Positions 1 through 9,972 of a DNA stretch of 64,000 nt are shown here, piece by piece. Numbering within the stretch: the first letter of the stretch is position 1; the number at the start of each line of letters is the position of its first letter. The stretch spans positions 1-64,000 of the forward strand of contig JABHXA010000007.1 of the NCBI GenBank assembly GCA_018657495.1. Reading direction: 5' to 3'. A program made the translations under genes and the position numbers. The notes beneath the pieces are model-generated. The model did no database searches and was not told the origin of the DNA. It saw only the letters and a program-made list of their open reading frames with translations. The DNA comes from Fidelibacterota bacterium (GTDB taxonomy: Bacteria; Fidelibacterota; Marinisomatia; SCGC-AAA003-L08; JACNLC01).

Positions 1-3000
1 TACATTCCAACAACAGTGTCATGCCACGAACCATCACGATAGACATTAAATGTCGCTTCGAAAGGATATTCGCAGCATTCATCACATTCAATAGTTGCAT
101 CAGGATCAAAGTTCAATGCTTCAGGATCCATACAGCCTTCATATACACAACTGCCGTCATCAACAGTGGCTTCAGGATCAAAGTTAAAGGCATCAGGATC
201 AGTACATCCAAGAACTTCAACTCCACCAACACAGTATTCTTCACCTGTATCCACATCAACTGCTTCACCATCGGCATCTGAGAATATGGTTTCAGATAGT
301 GAGAAACATGCTTCGTCACCGTCAAAGGTAACATCAGCATAAACCAGGACACCTTCACCGGCTGGTATAACATCACCAGACAGTGAAAATCCAAGTACGA
401 GGCCACCGGTATTTGTTGACATAAGCATGCCATTTTCAGCAGCTGTTCCGCCACTGACACCATTCAATGTATAACCAGCATTGTCAGAATCTAGATTAAA
501 TTGGAATCCGGCAATATTAATTTCATTAGTCATGAATATACCTAATTGCCCATCAACATAACTTTCAAATGATAAATCAACTGTTGAACGGGAATTACTA
601 ATATCTTCATCAATTGGAGCATTTTCAGGTGCTTCCCATGTCCAGTCAATATCTATCTGATCTGAACCAGCAGAGATGTCCGTAATCACAGGAGGATCAA
701 CATCCTCACCTGGTATTACGGTAAATATTCCGCAAGTTGCCGAAGCCGGTATCTGCATACCATCGGTATCAGATATTACGATTGCAGAGAGACATGCCTG
801 GGCAATGCCTTCTGCATCACCCATGACCACAACTTCAACAATTGGACCTTCACCTGGATCGATTGGGATTCCCATAAGACTGAACCCAATAATGGTACCA
901 GTATCAGAACCACCGCTCACGGACCATCCACTTGTTCGTACTGTTGGTAATACTTCAACCAGAGTGGCGATTTCCGGATCAAATAATAAGTCAAACTGGA
1001 ATCCGCCAATTTCGAATTCGTTTGATAGAGATATTTCAATAGAGGTAGTTCCACCCAGTGATGTGTAACCGTCACCAACAGAAAGTTCACTGGCACCGGC
1101 AGGATTAACCATAATATTGCCATCATGTCCAAATGTGATAATGAGTTCACCCAATGGACCACCAAGGTAAATATCGCTAAAACTAATTTCAACATCTGTA
1201 GGTTCAAGGATACCGCCACCTGCTTCATAGGTTAGTTCAAGGATGGGACCTGAGCCAGCTTCGATTTCATCTCCAGTTAAACTAAATCCGACAATAATAA
1301 CTGATCCATCACCCTGGACATTGAATTCAACTAAAAATTCTTCTGTTCGATCAGTTGTTACCAATTCGATGGCTGTCAGCAGATTCGGGTCATTGTTTAC
1401 AGTGAACTGGAATCCAGCCACATTTGCTGCATTTGTCAGGGAGATATTAAATGACTCAGAACCACCAGCTTCCATTGTACCTTCTTCAAAATACAGATGT
1501 GAGATTAAACCAGGATCGACGACGGTGCCGCAAATTTCCTCAGTTGTGTTGGATACACCTTCATCATAGATGGCCACCATTCTCCAACAGTGCTCTTCAC
1601 CAAATGACATTTCTGTATCGTCATATTCAGTTTCGTCCGGTCCAACGGTAGCGATTTCTTCATCGTCCCGTAAAATACGATAGCCATTCAATCTTTCGGT
1701 TCTTGTATCTTCATTGACATAAACAACAACTTCAACATTTTCAATACCAGTCATATCATACTCAACTTGATCTTTTTCACCCTGAATAGGAGGTTCAAAT
1801 TGGAATTCAGAACTTGAGAGCAATTGACCACCTGTGGTGAAATCATGGCTCATGCCAGAACCAAAATCACAACCGATACCAGGTCCTCCACCGATAGTAG
1901 TGCCATTAACATCGATCTGATAATAACCATCTGCTGAGCAATAGATACCGTCACCAAATGAATCAAGAATATTAAATGTATATGAACCAGCTGCAAGATC
2001 TACTTCCCATGTATATAAGGTTAAATCTGTCAATGTGCCACCTTCAATTCCATCAACCCAGGTCCCACCGGAGTCAACTATATTCCAGGAGGTTTCATTG
2101 GCCCAGGTGTCAGTCATAATTGTTACGAGGACGTTGCCGTCACCACCGCCGCCACCATCATCACAATCTCCAGGAACATCCCAGGTCAAATGGGCTAATG
2201 GAAGGCCATCAACAATTTCCACATCAAAATTTTCAGGTGGACACATAGGACCAGCATCACCGGCACCACATACCTCATTTGACGGCAGGGCAGGACCTTC
2301 ATCATAAACTGGAACAATCACGTAACAATGCTCAATGCCATTTTCAACCGGCATATCAACATAAGCACGAGCTTCAGAATCATCAATATAATCAATATTA
2401 TCACCATCGCGGAAAATTTCGAATCCCAATAGTGCCCGTGATTCCGTTCTTGGTTCGGCTGGTTCAATATCGCCGCCGTTTCCAAGTTCAACATATGGAA
2501 TCGCATCATCTTTTTCAGGCTGGTTGTCATGACCTTCTGAAAGAAGGAATCCTTCTGTAATAGACAAATTATATATACCTGCCTGACTACTATAACCATC
2601 AACGATTACATAATAAAAACCCTGTGTGGTAATGTTCACATTAATATCTGAACGGAATGGACTGCCATCAGGGGAATTACATGAATCATCAGAGCAGTCA
2701 ACGAGATTCAGGTTTTCATCATAGATATACAATTTTGTGTCATATTCAGAATTACATATATCAACATGATATTGGCCGGGACTGGCAATCCATGTATAGA
2801 CGACATCAGGTGCCAGACTACCGGAATATGGACAAACCTCATCATAGTCATCAAGGTAGTCATTTGTATCCCGAGAATCATCAAACGGGATGGAAGTGAT
2901 TAGAATTCCTTCTTCAATGGTTTCACCATTTCCACCACCGCCACCGCCGCCACCAGCAGGATCAGTCCAATTTATTTCAATAAAACCATTGCCTTCTGTT

Positions 3001-6000
3001 TCAACCCAGGCGGTAACACTGCCCAGTTCCCACATAGCACAAAATTCATTTGATGGGTAGGATTCACCATTTGAGTACATTGCAGTAACGGTATAACAAT
3101 AGTTGGTATCATGTTCAGCAGTATTGTCTGTATAATCTGTATTCCCTGTGGTATCAAGTTGAATGTCATCACGATAAATCACATAGTTCAATAGACCGGG
3201 ACCACCTGCATTCCATGTGAGTTCTATATGATCTGTAATTGCAAGAGCAACAAGGTTTGTTGGTGCTATACCCGGAAGTGGTTCAGCACAAGCCTCATTT
3301 GAATCTGGAGATTGGCCTTCATCAAATACAGCAGAAACTGTATAACAGTAATCCGTAAAGTTTTCAACCGTGGTATCATCATATTCAAATAATCCAGGTT
3401 CAACTGAAACCAGGAATGAGCCATCTCTCTGAATATCATAGGACAATAATTCGCGATTCTGAGTTAGATTTGGTTGACCATCAGAGAAAGGGGATCCATT
3501 ATAATCATCTAAAGTTAGTTCAATACCAATTTTTTCTGATTCATAAGCAAGATTTTCAAGTACTGATGCATTAAATTCTTCTTCACTCATGGGACTGCTA
3601 TCTTGTGCGCCTTCAGATTCCCAAACAGAAATCTGGAAATTTCCTTCTTGTCCACCAAAACCATCAACAACTATATAGTATGTACCTTCACTTAATAATA
3701 CATCGTTTAATGCTGATACCAATTCACCGGTTTCTGTACAGCCAGAATCGTCATTGTAATTACCAGTAGTAGTTCCAAGACATTCATCGTCTGCTGTAAA
3801 TATTTCAAGTTTTGTGTCATAATCTGCACCTGACCAACATGTATTTACATTAATAAATGTATCTCCATAAATCGTCAAGCCGTATGAGTAATCGGCACCA
3901 TCGCTGGCTTGAATATCCCAATCATCTGTTTCACCAATATTAGATCCTTCAGCAGTAAAAGGTAATGAGTTAATGACTTCATCGGCACATGGTGCAAAAA
4001 CACCTTCCTGCCACTCAAGGTGTACAACTTCGTCTCCGGCTTCAGCTGTTAAACCGGCTGGAGGTAAAATCATCCACATAGCACATGCTTCATTAGTAGG
4101 GGCAGATTCACCGCCATCATAAAGTGCTGTTACCGTATAACAATAGTTAATATCATTTTCGGTACTACCATCATCATATGAGTTTGTATCGGATGAATCA
4201 AGGAAATCGCCATCACGATAAATAATATATTCAAATATTTCACCGCCACCTTCTGGTGGTACCATCCAATCTAAGTGGATTTGGCCCAACAATGGGGTTG
4301 CGGTTAATTCGGTTGGCGCTGGTACAAACGGTGTAGCACAGACTTCGTTGGTCGGCTGTGAAGGACCTTCTGTATAGTTGGCCACCATGGTGTAGCAATA
4401 CTCAGTGTTGTTAACCAAATCATCTTCATCACGATAGGAATATTCTTCAGGTGCAAAAGTGGCAATTACATTGCCATCACGATACATAGTATAATCTAAT
4501 AATTCACGAGTTACATCAGGATAATAGTCAGGATGACTTTCATATCCAACTTCATCTCCAAGTATATTTTCAGGAATAGACTCAACTACAGACAAATCTG
4601 TAAATGGATCGCTTGGAAGATCACCAAATGACATGGGCTCAAGTCCACCTTGGGCATAAACAAGGGCAGAGATCATGTAGTCACCGCCATAACCAAGGAC
4701 ATCACCAGTTGACCAGGCACCTGCCTGCATGGTGACCATATTATCGGGGTGATCTACACCGCCATCAACACCAAAACCTTCAAGATCGGTCCAGCCCTCT
4801 TGATGTGTTCCTACGACATGGAATGAACCACTTAACCCAGTCAAACCTGGATACACTGTTGCCCAACCATCTTCGGCAGTGGCTTCATCTTCGAATAATA
4901 GATTTCCGGGCAGACCATTATTATCGTCAAATATCAGTACACGTACCGGTCCATGGGTTGCATCCGGCCATGGCCAGTAAGCATCGCCTTCAGAAAGGAT
5001 ATGTAAAGACGCTGCTTCAACATTAAAAGTAGAACCAACATCGAATCTCATACCATGAGCATAACCCAGTTCGTAGGTATCATAAAAGTAGAAAGCATTG
5101 GCAAGCACGCCATCATCATACTGCATAAATACTTCATCACCGCAGGATGTTTCCTGCCAGCTGAGGTCAACAAATCTATCACCCGGTTCGGCATCAAGAT
5201 TTGATGGTGGACATAATTCCCACATAGTACAAACTTCTTCTGTACCAAAAGATTCACCTGCCGGATACATTGCAGTAATTGTATAACAGTACTCAGTATC
5301 GTGAACGGTTTCGGAATCCTGATAGGCAAGATTTGTGGTTGTGGTAAGCTGTGACCCATCACGGTAAATAATGTAAAATTCAACATCACCTTCCGTTAAC
5401 AAGGGTGCATCCCAGTCCATCAGTATATAATCATTCTCACCGTGGGCACTGAGATTCAATGGGCCATTTCCAGGAGTTGGAGTAGCGCATGCTTCATTGG
5501 ATTCTGGAGATACGCCTTCAGTAAATACGGATGTCATTGTATAGCAATATTCAACCAGATTTGGGATGCCGGTATCGTCATATGATAAGGTTTCCGGTGG
5601 AAGGTTGACAAGGAATTCATCATCACGATAGACATTATAACTTTCAAGTTCACGTGTATTCTGATAAATGGTAATGGTTGGGTCTGCAAGTTCTTGTTCA
5701 GCGATCATTTCATCGGTAATGATCATGTCCTTTTCAAACGGAGCGGGATTGAGATATTCCCAGTTGCTGACAGAAAGTAATAAATTGTTTGTATTAAATG
5801 TTACGCTCTCAATTGAACCGCCAAAGTCATAATTTTCGGCGAAAACTACACCATCGATAGCAAGTGTATAATAACCCGGCACATATATCCCATCACCGTA
5901 TGAATCATGAATTGTCCAGGTATATGTTCCCGGTGTAAGGGTTACATCCCAGGTATACGTAATATTGTCTTCCAATGCATCCTGCATATTGAAAATCATC

Positions 6001-8999
6001 TCACCGTTCTCAGAATACAAATCCCAGCTAGTTTCATTTGAGAAAATATCCGTGAGTATTTCTACGGTGAGCGTCACTTCAGAACCTGGTGGCATCCATT
6101 CCAGATGAACGGTATTTGGATCAATATTGGGTGGACCCGCTTCCGCAGAAAGCGCAGTTGGCGGTAGGATCATCCACATCCCACATGCTTCATTAGATTC
6201 AGGTGATTCTCCTATACTTTCATAAAATGCTGTTACAGTATAACAATATTCAACATCATGTTCTGCAGTTGCATCACTATAGGATGCTGCAGTCGTTTCA
6301 GCGAGAAATACACCCTCTCTGTAGACATAAAAACTGGATTGAGCGTTATCAGGATGGGCATTCCATTCCAATGCAACAGCTCCACCTTCACCGAATGCGG
6401 ATAAACCGGATGGCTCACCCAATTGTGGGGTTTCGCAGGCTGTATTGGAAAATCCAGAAGTACCATCTGTATATACGGCAGTCACATTGTAGCAGTAGGT
6501 CTCCAAATACCATAATCCATCAGTATCAACGTAAGTATTTGCAGTTGTGTATGTCAATAATTGGTTATCACGATAGACTTCATAACCTTCAAATTCGCGA
6601 GTATTGGTTGGACTCCATAATTCTGACATACTCCATGTTTCCATGTTATAATCTGTACCGGCTTTTTCATTTTCCCAGCTTATAGAATCGTTTATATCCG
6701 CTGGACCTTCAGCCATCTGACCACTTTCTGTGACATAAATTCCAAAGTTTCCAGTACCACCTCCAAAACCATCAACAACAATATAGTATTGTCCTGGGGT
6801 GAGAGATACTGCATGTAGTGCAGATCTCAAATTACTGAATTCACAGGTATCATCATCGTCGTAATTTCCAGTGGTAGTTTCAATACAGTCACCGTCAGCG
6901 GTAAATATTTCTAATTTGGTATCAAAATCGGAAGCCGGGTGGCAGGTTGTCACATCAATAACTACTGCTTCTGATACGCTATAGAAATAGGCAAAATCAG
7001 CTCCCTGGCTTCCTTGAACCAACCAATCATCGGTTTCACCCACTGTAGAACCTTCGCCTTCAAACGGAAGACCGGTAATGGCATCATTGCCACAGGCGTT
7101 CACACTTGGAGGTGGTCCCCAGTTCAGAGTGATTTCCAAGCCATTTTCCTGAGCGGATAAGTTCGCCGGCTCTTCAAAATACTGTGCCAATGTTGTCGCA
7201 CAGACTTCTTCAGAAGGTTCGGAAATGACAAAATCATTATATGCCTGGATTGTATAACAATATTCAGCTTCAGTTTCAAGATCTGTCTCGACCCAATTGG
7301 GTAATTCGGACTCACCAACATTTGCATCATCACGTGAAATATAATATCCAACAACATCCCATGGTTCTGGATGTGTCCATGAAAGGTTGATCATTTGAAA
7401 TCCAGGGATAGCTGATACATCTTGTGGAGGGAAAATACCTGGATGGGGATCCCCTTCGATGGTGATCAGACCACTTTCAGATTCAAAATCAATGGCAGAT
7501 CCGGATGGATCGGAAATAATACTTGTCGCTTCACCAATAGATACAGTGATTTCTGTATTGTAATTGCTTGTTGATAAATATGTAATGTTCATAATCGGAC
7601 CCATTCCAGTGGATATTCCAACACCGGTTAAATCGAATCCAACAATTATTGCTGATCCGTCAGGCTGTTCATTAAATGTCAGAGAAAATGCCTGTGTTCT
7701 TTCTGTTGTATTGAGAGCGACAATATCCACGAAATTGGGGAAATCAAGTAATGTCAGCTGGAAACCTGCCACTATTTCTTCCGGATTGGTCATTGAGAGA
7801 GCCAGATCACCTTCTTCAAGGGCAACTATCGTCGCCTCTCCAAGATACAATGTGGTAACATCAACCGGCGGTACATCTGTATTGGTAAATAAAATTGTCT
7901 GAGATGCACTTTCGTTCTCATAATCCACATGCGTACCATCTGAGATAGTAACGGTGAGTTCGTGGGTACCAAAAGGCACATCTGAGATAGTAAAGTCATC
8001 AGAGTAGTACATGCCAGTCATACTGCCGTCTACATATCCATGATAATGATCACCGTCAACCATATTGTCTCCTGAAACAGAAACATCAATATCATTTCCA
8101 ATAATTGTAGCACCATCAGTAGGTGAGAGAATAGTTATCTCCGGTTCAGGAAGTTGGCCACCTGTAACGGTGAACGTACCGTTTTCAAATGTACCTTCCA
8201 AAGCAATTCCATCAGGATCAGATAAAATAAGTTCATTAAATTCCATATCAGCAACACCACCTAAAGTTCCGGTATCAAATGTGAGTGTAGCAATTGGACC
8301 ATCACCAGCAGCAATTGTCGCACCAGTTAGAGAAAATCCTAATACTAAACCGTCAGGATTTGTCGAAAACAGAAATCCTGCTGATCGATCGGTAGTGGCT
8401 GCACTTAATAGGGTGACCAGATCTGGATTATCTGCCAGAGTAAATTGAAATCCACCAATTTCCATAGTATTTTCAAGGAGAATATCGACAATCCCTGTAT
8501 TCCCTGATTCGGCAATGCCATTGGTCATGGTGAGATGAGCCATATCTTCCTGTTGAGGAGTACCCCATTCGGCAAATCCGCCTTCCTGATCAAATTCGAC
8601 AGTTAAAGCTGTTCCGGTAGCATCCGAAAAAATAAGATCTGTTAGAATCAATTGACAATATTCAGCGCTGAAATTACCGAGGGTTACATCATTGAGAATG
8701 CCTTCTCCAGCTGGAATCACTGCTCCGGATAAACTAAATCCCAATACAAGACCGGCTGTATTAGTGGACATTAGAAATCCAGCTGTTTGTGCTGATCCGC
8801 CGGATGCCGCAGTGACATCAAATGCATTGGGATCATCATTTATTGTGTACTGAAAACCCCCAACATCAACTGTGTTTACCATATACACAGATAAATTATC
8901 GTCTCCAACTTCTGTAATACTTACATAAACATCTGCAGCCATTATACTGGTAGTAAAAACTAACAATCCAACTACGTTTTTCTTAAGAAAACGCAACAT
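1..8999 (-). CDS. Giant secreted scaffoldin-like protein with six cohesin-like modules and Fn3/PPC repeats (3' end cut by window)
   Basis: One uninterrupted reading frame runs from the ATG at 8999 to the window edge, at least 2,999 codons. AAAGGAG lies about 7 nt before the ATG. Residues 1-21 are a signal peptide. Cohesin-like modules sit near residues 22-135, 152-280, 374-514, 2496-2632, 2634-2767 and 2801-2920. They share the pattern GGFQF, a TxRTxGF strand, GLVLGFSL and IPAGEG. Between them are at least eleven Fn3-like repeats with paired Cys (EYCYT then SNExC), three pre-peptidase C-terminal-like domains (about 632-760, 1666-1794, 2029-2154) and two jelly-roll-like domains (about 972-1070, 2287-2384). 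Near residues 2929-2972 are two GCxDPxAxNFDPxA units, and another Fn3 begins at the edge. The protein is probably surface-exposed or secreted and assembles dockerin partners. The cohesin role is inferred from sequence pattern only. Confidence 0.85.
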   Translation of the reverse strand, partial: MLRFLKKNVVGLLVFTTSIMAADVYVSITEVGDDNLSVYMVNTVDVGGFQYTINDDPNAFDVTAASGGSAQTAGFLMSTNTAGLVLGFSLSGAVIPAGEGILNDVTLGNFSAEYCQLILTDLIFSDATGTALTVEFDQEGGFAEWGTPQQEDMAHLTMTNGIAESGNTGIVDILLENTMEIGGFQFTLADNPDLVTLLSAATTDRSAGFLFSTNPDGLVLGFSLTGATIAAGDGPIATLTFDTGTLGGVADMEFNELILSDPDGIALEGTFENGTFTVTGGQLPEPEITILSPTDGATIIGNDIDVSVSGDNMVDGDHYHGYVDGSMTGMYYSDDFTISDVPFGTHELTVTISDGTHVDYENESASQTILFTNTDVPPVDVTTLYLGEATIVALEEGDLALSMTNPEEIVAGFQLTLLDFPNFVDIVALNTTERTQAFSLTFNEQPDGSAIIVGFDLTGVGISTGMGPIMNITYLSTSNYNTEITVSIGEATSIISDPSGSAIDFESESGLITIEGDPHPGIFPPQDVSAIPGFQMINLSWTHPEPWDVVGYYISRDDANVGESELPNWVETDLETEAEYCYTIQAYNDFVISEPSEEVCATTLAQYFEEPANLSAQENGLEITLNWGPPPSVNACGNDAITGLPFEGEGSTVGETDDWLVQGSQGADFAYFYSVSEAVVIDVTTCHPASDFDTKLEIFTADGDCIETTTGNYDDDDTCEFSNLRSALHAVSLTPGQYYIVVDGFGGGTGNFGIYVTESGQMAEGPADINDSISWENEKAGTDYNMETWSMSELWSPTNTREFEGYEVYRDNQLLTYTTANTYVDTDGLWYLETYCYNVTAVYTDGTSGFSNTACETPQLGEPSGLSAFGEGGAVALEWNAHPDNAQSSFYVYREGVFLAETTAASYSDATAEHDVEYCYTVTAFYESIGESPESNEACGMWMILPPTALSAEAGPPNIDPNTVHLEWMPPGSEVTLTVEILTDIFSNETSWDLYSENGEMIFNMQDALEDNITYTWDVTLTPGTYTWTIHDSYGDGIYVPGYYTLAIDGVVFAENYDFGGSIESVTFNTNNLLLSVSNWEYLNPAPFEKDMIITDEMIAEQELADPTITIYQNTRELESYNVYRDDEFLVNLPPETLSYDDTGIPNLVEYCYTMTSVFTEGVSPESNEACATPTPGNGPLNLSAHGENDYILMDWDAPLLTEGDVEFYIIYRDGSQLTTTTNLAYQDSETVHDTEYCYTITAMYPAGESFGTEEVCTMWELCPPSNLDAEPGDRFVDLSWQETSCGDEVFMQYDDGVLANAFYFYDTYELGYAHGMRFDVGSTFNVEAASLHILSEGDAYWPWPDATHGPVRVLIFDDNNGLPGNLLFEDEATAEDGWATVYPGLTGLSGSFHVVGTHQEGWTDLEGFGVDGGVDHPDNMVTMQAGAWSTGDVLGYGGDYMISALVYAQGGLEPMSFGDLPSDPFTDLSVVESIPENILGDEVGYESHPDYYPDVTRELLDYTMYRDGNVIATFAPEEYSYRDEDDLVNNTEYCYTMVANYTEGPSQPTNEVCATPFVPAPTELTATPLLGQIHLDWMVPPEGGGEIFEYIIYRDGDFLDSSDTNSYDDGSTENDINYCYTVTALYDGGESAPTNEACAMWMILPPAGLTAEAGDEVVHLEWQEGVFAPCADEVINSLPFTAEGSNIGETDDWDIQASDGADYSYGLTIYGDTFINVNTCWSGADYDTKLEIFTADDECLGTTTGNYNDDSGCTETGELVSALNDVLLSEGTYYIVVDGFGGQEGNFQISVWESEGAQDSSPMSEEEFNASVLENLAYESEKIGIELTLDDYNGSPFSDGQPNLTQNRELLSYDIQRDGSFLVSVEPGLFEYDDTTVENFTDYCYTVSAVFDEGQSPDSNEACAEPLPGIAPTNLVALAITDHIELTWNAGGPGLLNYVIYRDDIQLDTTGNTDYTDNTAEHDTNYCYTVTAMYSNGESYPSNEFCAMWELGSVTAWVETEGNGFIEINWTDPAGGGGGGGGNGETIEEGILITSIPFDDSRDTNDYLDDYDEVCPYSGSLAPDVVYTWIASPGQYHVDICNSEYDTKLYIYDENLNLVDCSDDSCNSPDGSPFRSDINVNITTQGFYYVIVDGYSSQAGIYNLSITEGFLLSEGHDNQPEKDDAIPYVELGNGGDIEPAEPRTESRALLGFEIFRDGDNIDYIDDSEARAYVDMPVENGIEHCYVIVPVYDEGPALPSNEVCGAGDAGPMCPPENFDVEIVDGLPLAHLTWDVPGDCDDGGGGGDGNVLVTIMTDTWANETSWNIVDSGGTWVDGIEGGTLTDLTLYTWEVDLAAGSYTFNILDSFGDGIYCSADGYYQIDVNGTTIGGGPGIGCDFGSGMSHDFTTGGQLLSSSEFQFEPPIQGEKDQVEYDMTGIENVEVVVYVNEDTRTERLNGYRILRDDEEIATVGPDETEYDDTEMSFGEEHCWRMVAIYDEGVSNTTEEICGTVVDPGLISHLYFEEGTMEAGGSESFNISLTNAANVAGFQFTVNNDPNLLTAIELVTTDRTEEFLVEFNVQGDGSVIIVGFSLTGDEIEAGSGPILELTYEAGGGILEPTDVEISFSDIYLGGPLGELIITFGHDGNIMVNPAGASELSVGDGYTSLGGTTSIEISLSNEFEIGGFQFDLLFDPEIATLVEVLPTVRTSGWSVSGGSDTGTIIGFSLMGIPIDPGEGPIVEVVVMGDAEGIAQACLSAIVISDTDGMQIPASATCGIFTVIPGEDVDPPVITDISAGSDQIDIDWTWEAPENAPIDEDISNSRSTVDLSFESYVDGQLGIFMTNEINIAGFQFNLDSDNAGYTLNGVSGGTAAENGMLMSTNTGGLVLGFSLSGDVIPAGEGVLVYADVTFDGDEACFSLSETIFSDADGEAVDVDTGEEYCVGGVEVLGCTDPDAFNFDPEATVDDGSCVYEGCMDPEALNFDPDATIECDECCEYPFEATFNVYRDGSWHDTVVGM

Positions 9000-9430
9000 A
9001 CTATTTCTCCTTTGCTTTGTTATTTCGGAAATTTCCAGAGGAATTGCCAGGGATGGCATCTCTCTGCATGAATTTTTTTGAGAGTAAATTGATAAATTCT
9101 CGTCATAGTCATTCCAAAAATCTATTATAAGATTTTGAAGTATTCTAAATTTTTATCAAGATGTAATATACTGTTACATAGAGTGATTTCTGGATGGATT
9201 TCTGTTAACTTTTATGTCAAAGCATAATCCAGTAGAAATCTGCATGTTACCTTAATCTTCTTTGTTATAATGATATAATTTGTTTGAGATCGGAAGCCCT
9301 GTGATTGAATCTATTAAATCTCAACCTGCCTTCAACCTTACAATTTTGAATTGGCTGAATGTGATATTCAAACCAATGATTAATTGCCGTTAGATAAGTA
9401 AAATGCAATAACCTCCGGCATTACAATCAA
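9000..9430. other. Intergenic leader of the giant gene
   Basis: This 431-bp stretch separates the single-cohesin gene from the giant gene on the minus strand. It is AT-rich and I see no ORF. It holds the giant gene's ribosome binding site (minus AAAGGAG at about 9008-9014) and a small hairpin, TGCCA/TGGCA with a 4-nt loop, at 9045-9058 in the putative leader. No clear terminator was seen after the upstream gene, so readthrough is possible. Confidence 0.5.
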
Positions 9431-9964
9431 TTATTTTTTTTCAACAGCGAAATTATATGAATCAACGGCAGCTTCCAGTTTTACACCACCAACACCTGCA
9501 ATAACCGTTTCTTCTAAAGTGATTCCAATTGTTTTTCCCGGATCCGCTTTGATATCGGCAATGAGCACAAAAATTATATTTTCAGCGAGATTATCTGAAC
9601 TGGAGACAGGGATTGAAGCACCCTGCATGGAGAATCCCAGAACTTTTCCATTTTCACTGGCTTTCATCAAATAACCCAGTTCTTCACTTTTACCACCATG
9701 CATGGTTATTATATTCAGATTGGCATCTGGTTCAAAATCCATTTGGTACCCGGCAACTGGTGATGAATTCATCATATAAATGGCAATACTATAAGTACCA
9801 TCCTGATTTTTGGTGATAGATTCGACGCCAAGCTCAACATCTACATCTACTGTTTCTTGTTTCTGTGGTGGAACTTTGGATTTAAATGAAGCCGATTTAT
9901 CGCTTTGTGAAATGCCCATTGATACCAATAATCCAATGATTAGAAATAATGCTGTTTTTCTCAT
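9431..9964 (-). CDS. Small secreted protein with one cohesin-like domain
   Basis: This 177-residue protein has a signal peptide (about residues 1-19), a charged linker and one beta-rich domain. The domain carries the same signature as the giant neighbour's modules: VAGYQMDF, then GYLMKASENGKVLGFSM and GASIP. I read it as a stand-alone cohesin-like domain of the carbohydrate-binding/cohesin superfamily. The start at 9964 is supported by AGAGGAAAAC just upstream. That ribosome site overlaps the TAG stop of the metalloprotease gene (8-bp gap), implying translational coupling. There is no sorting signal or membrane anchor, so it may be a free adaptor binding the dockerin of the upstream protease. 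Binding is inferred. Confidence 0.8.
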   Translation of the reverse strand: MRKTALFLIIGLLVSMGISQSDKSASFKSKVPPQKQETVDVDVELGVESITKNQDGTYSIAIYMMNSSPVAGYQMDFEPDANLNIITMHGGKSEELGYLMKASENGKVLGFSMQGASIPVSSSDNLAENIIFVLIADIKADPGKTIGITLEETVIAGVGGVKLEAAVDSYNFAVEKK

Positions 9965-9972
9965 GTTTTCCT

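Noticed and set aside
6203..6685. 160-codon plus-strand ORF opposite the giant gene
   Set aside because: It is antisense to a continuous coding frame with clear Fn3/PPC modules, and its His/Tyr-rich translation has no family likeness.
1..9000. Repeat array or CRISPR in the repetitive first 9 kb
   Set aside because: The repeats are diverged protein domains in one frame with no constant short repeat and spacer pattern.
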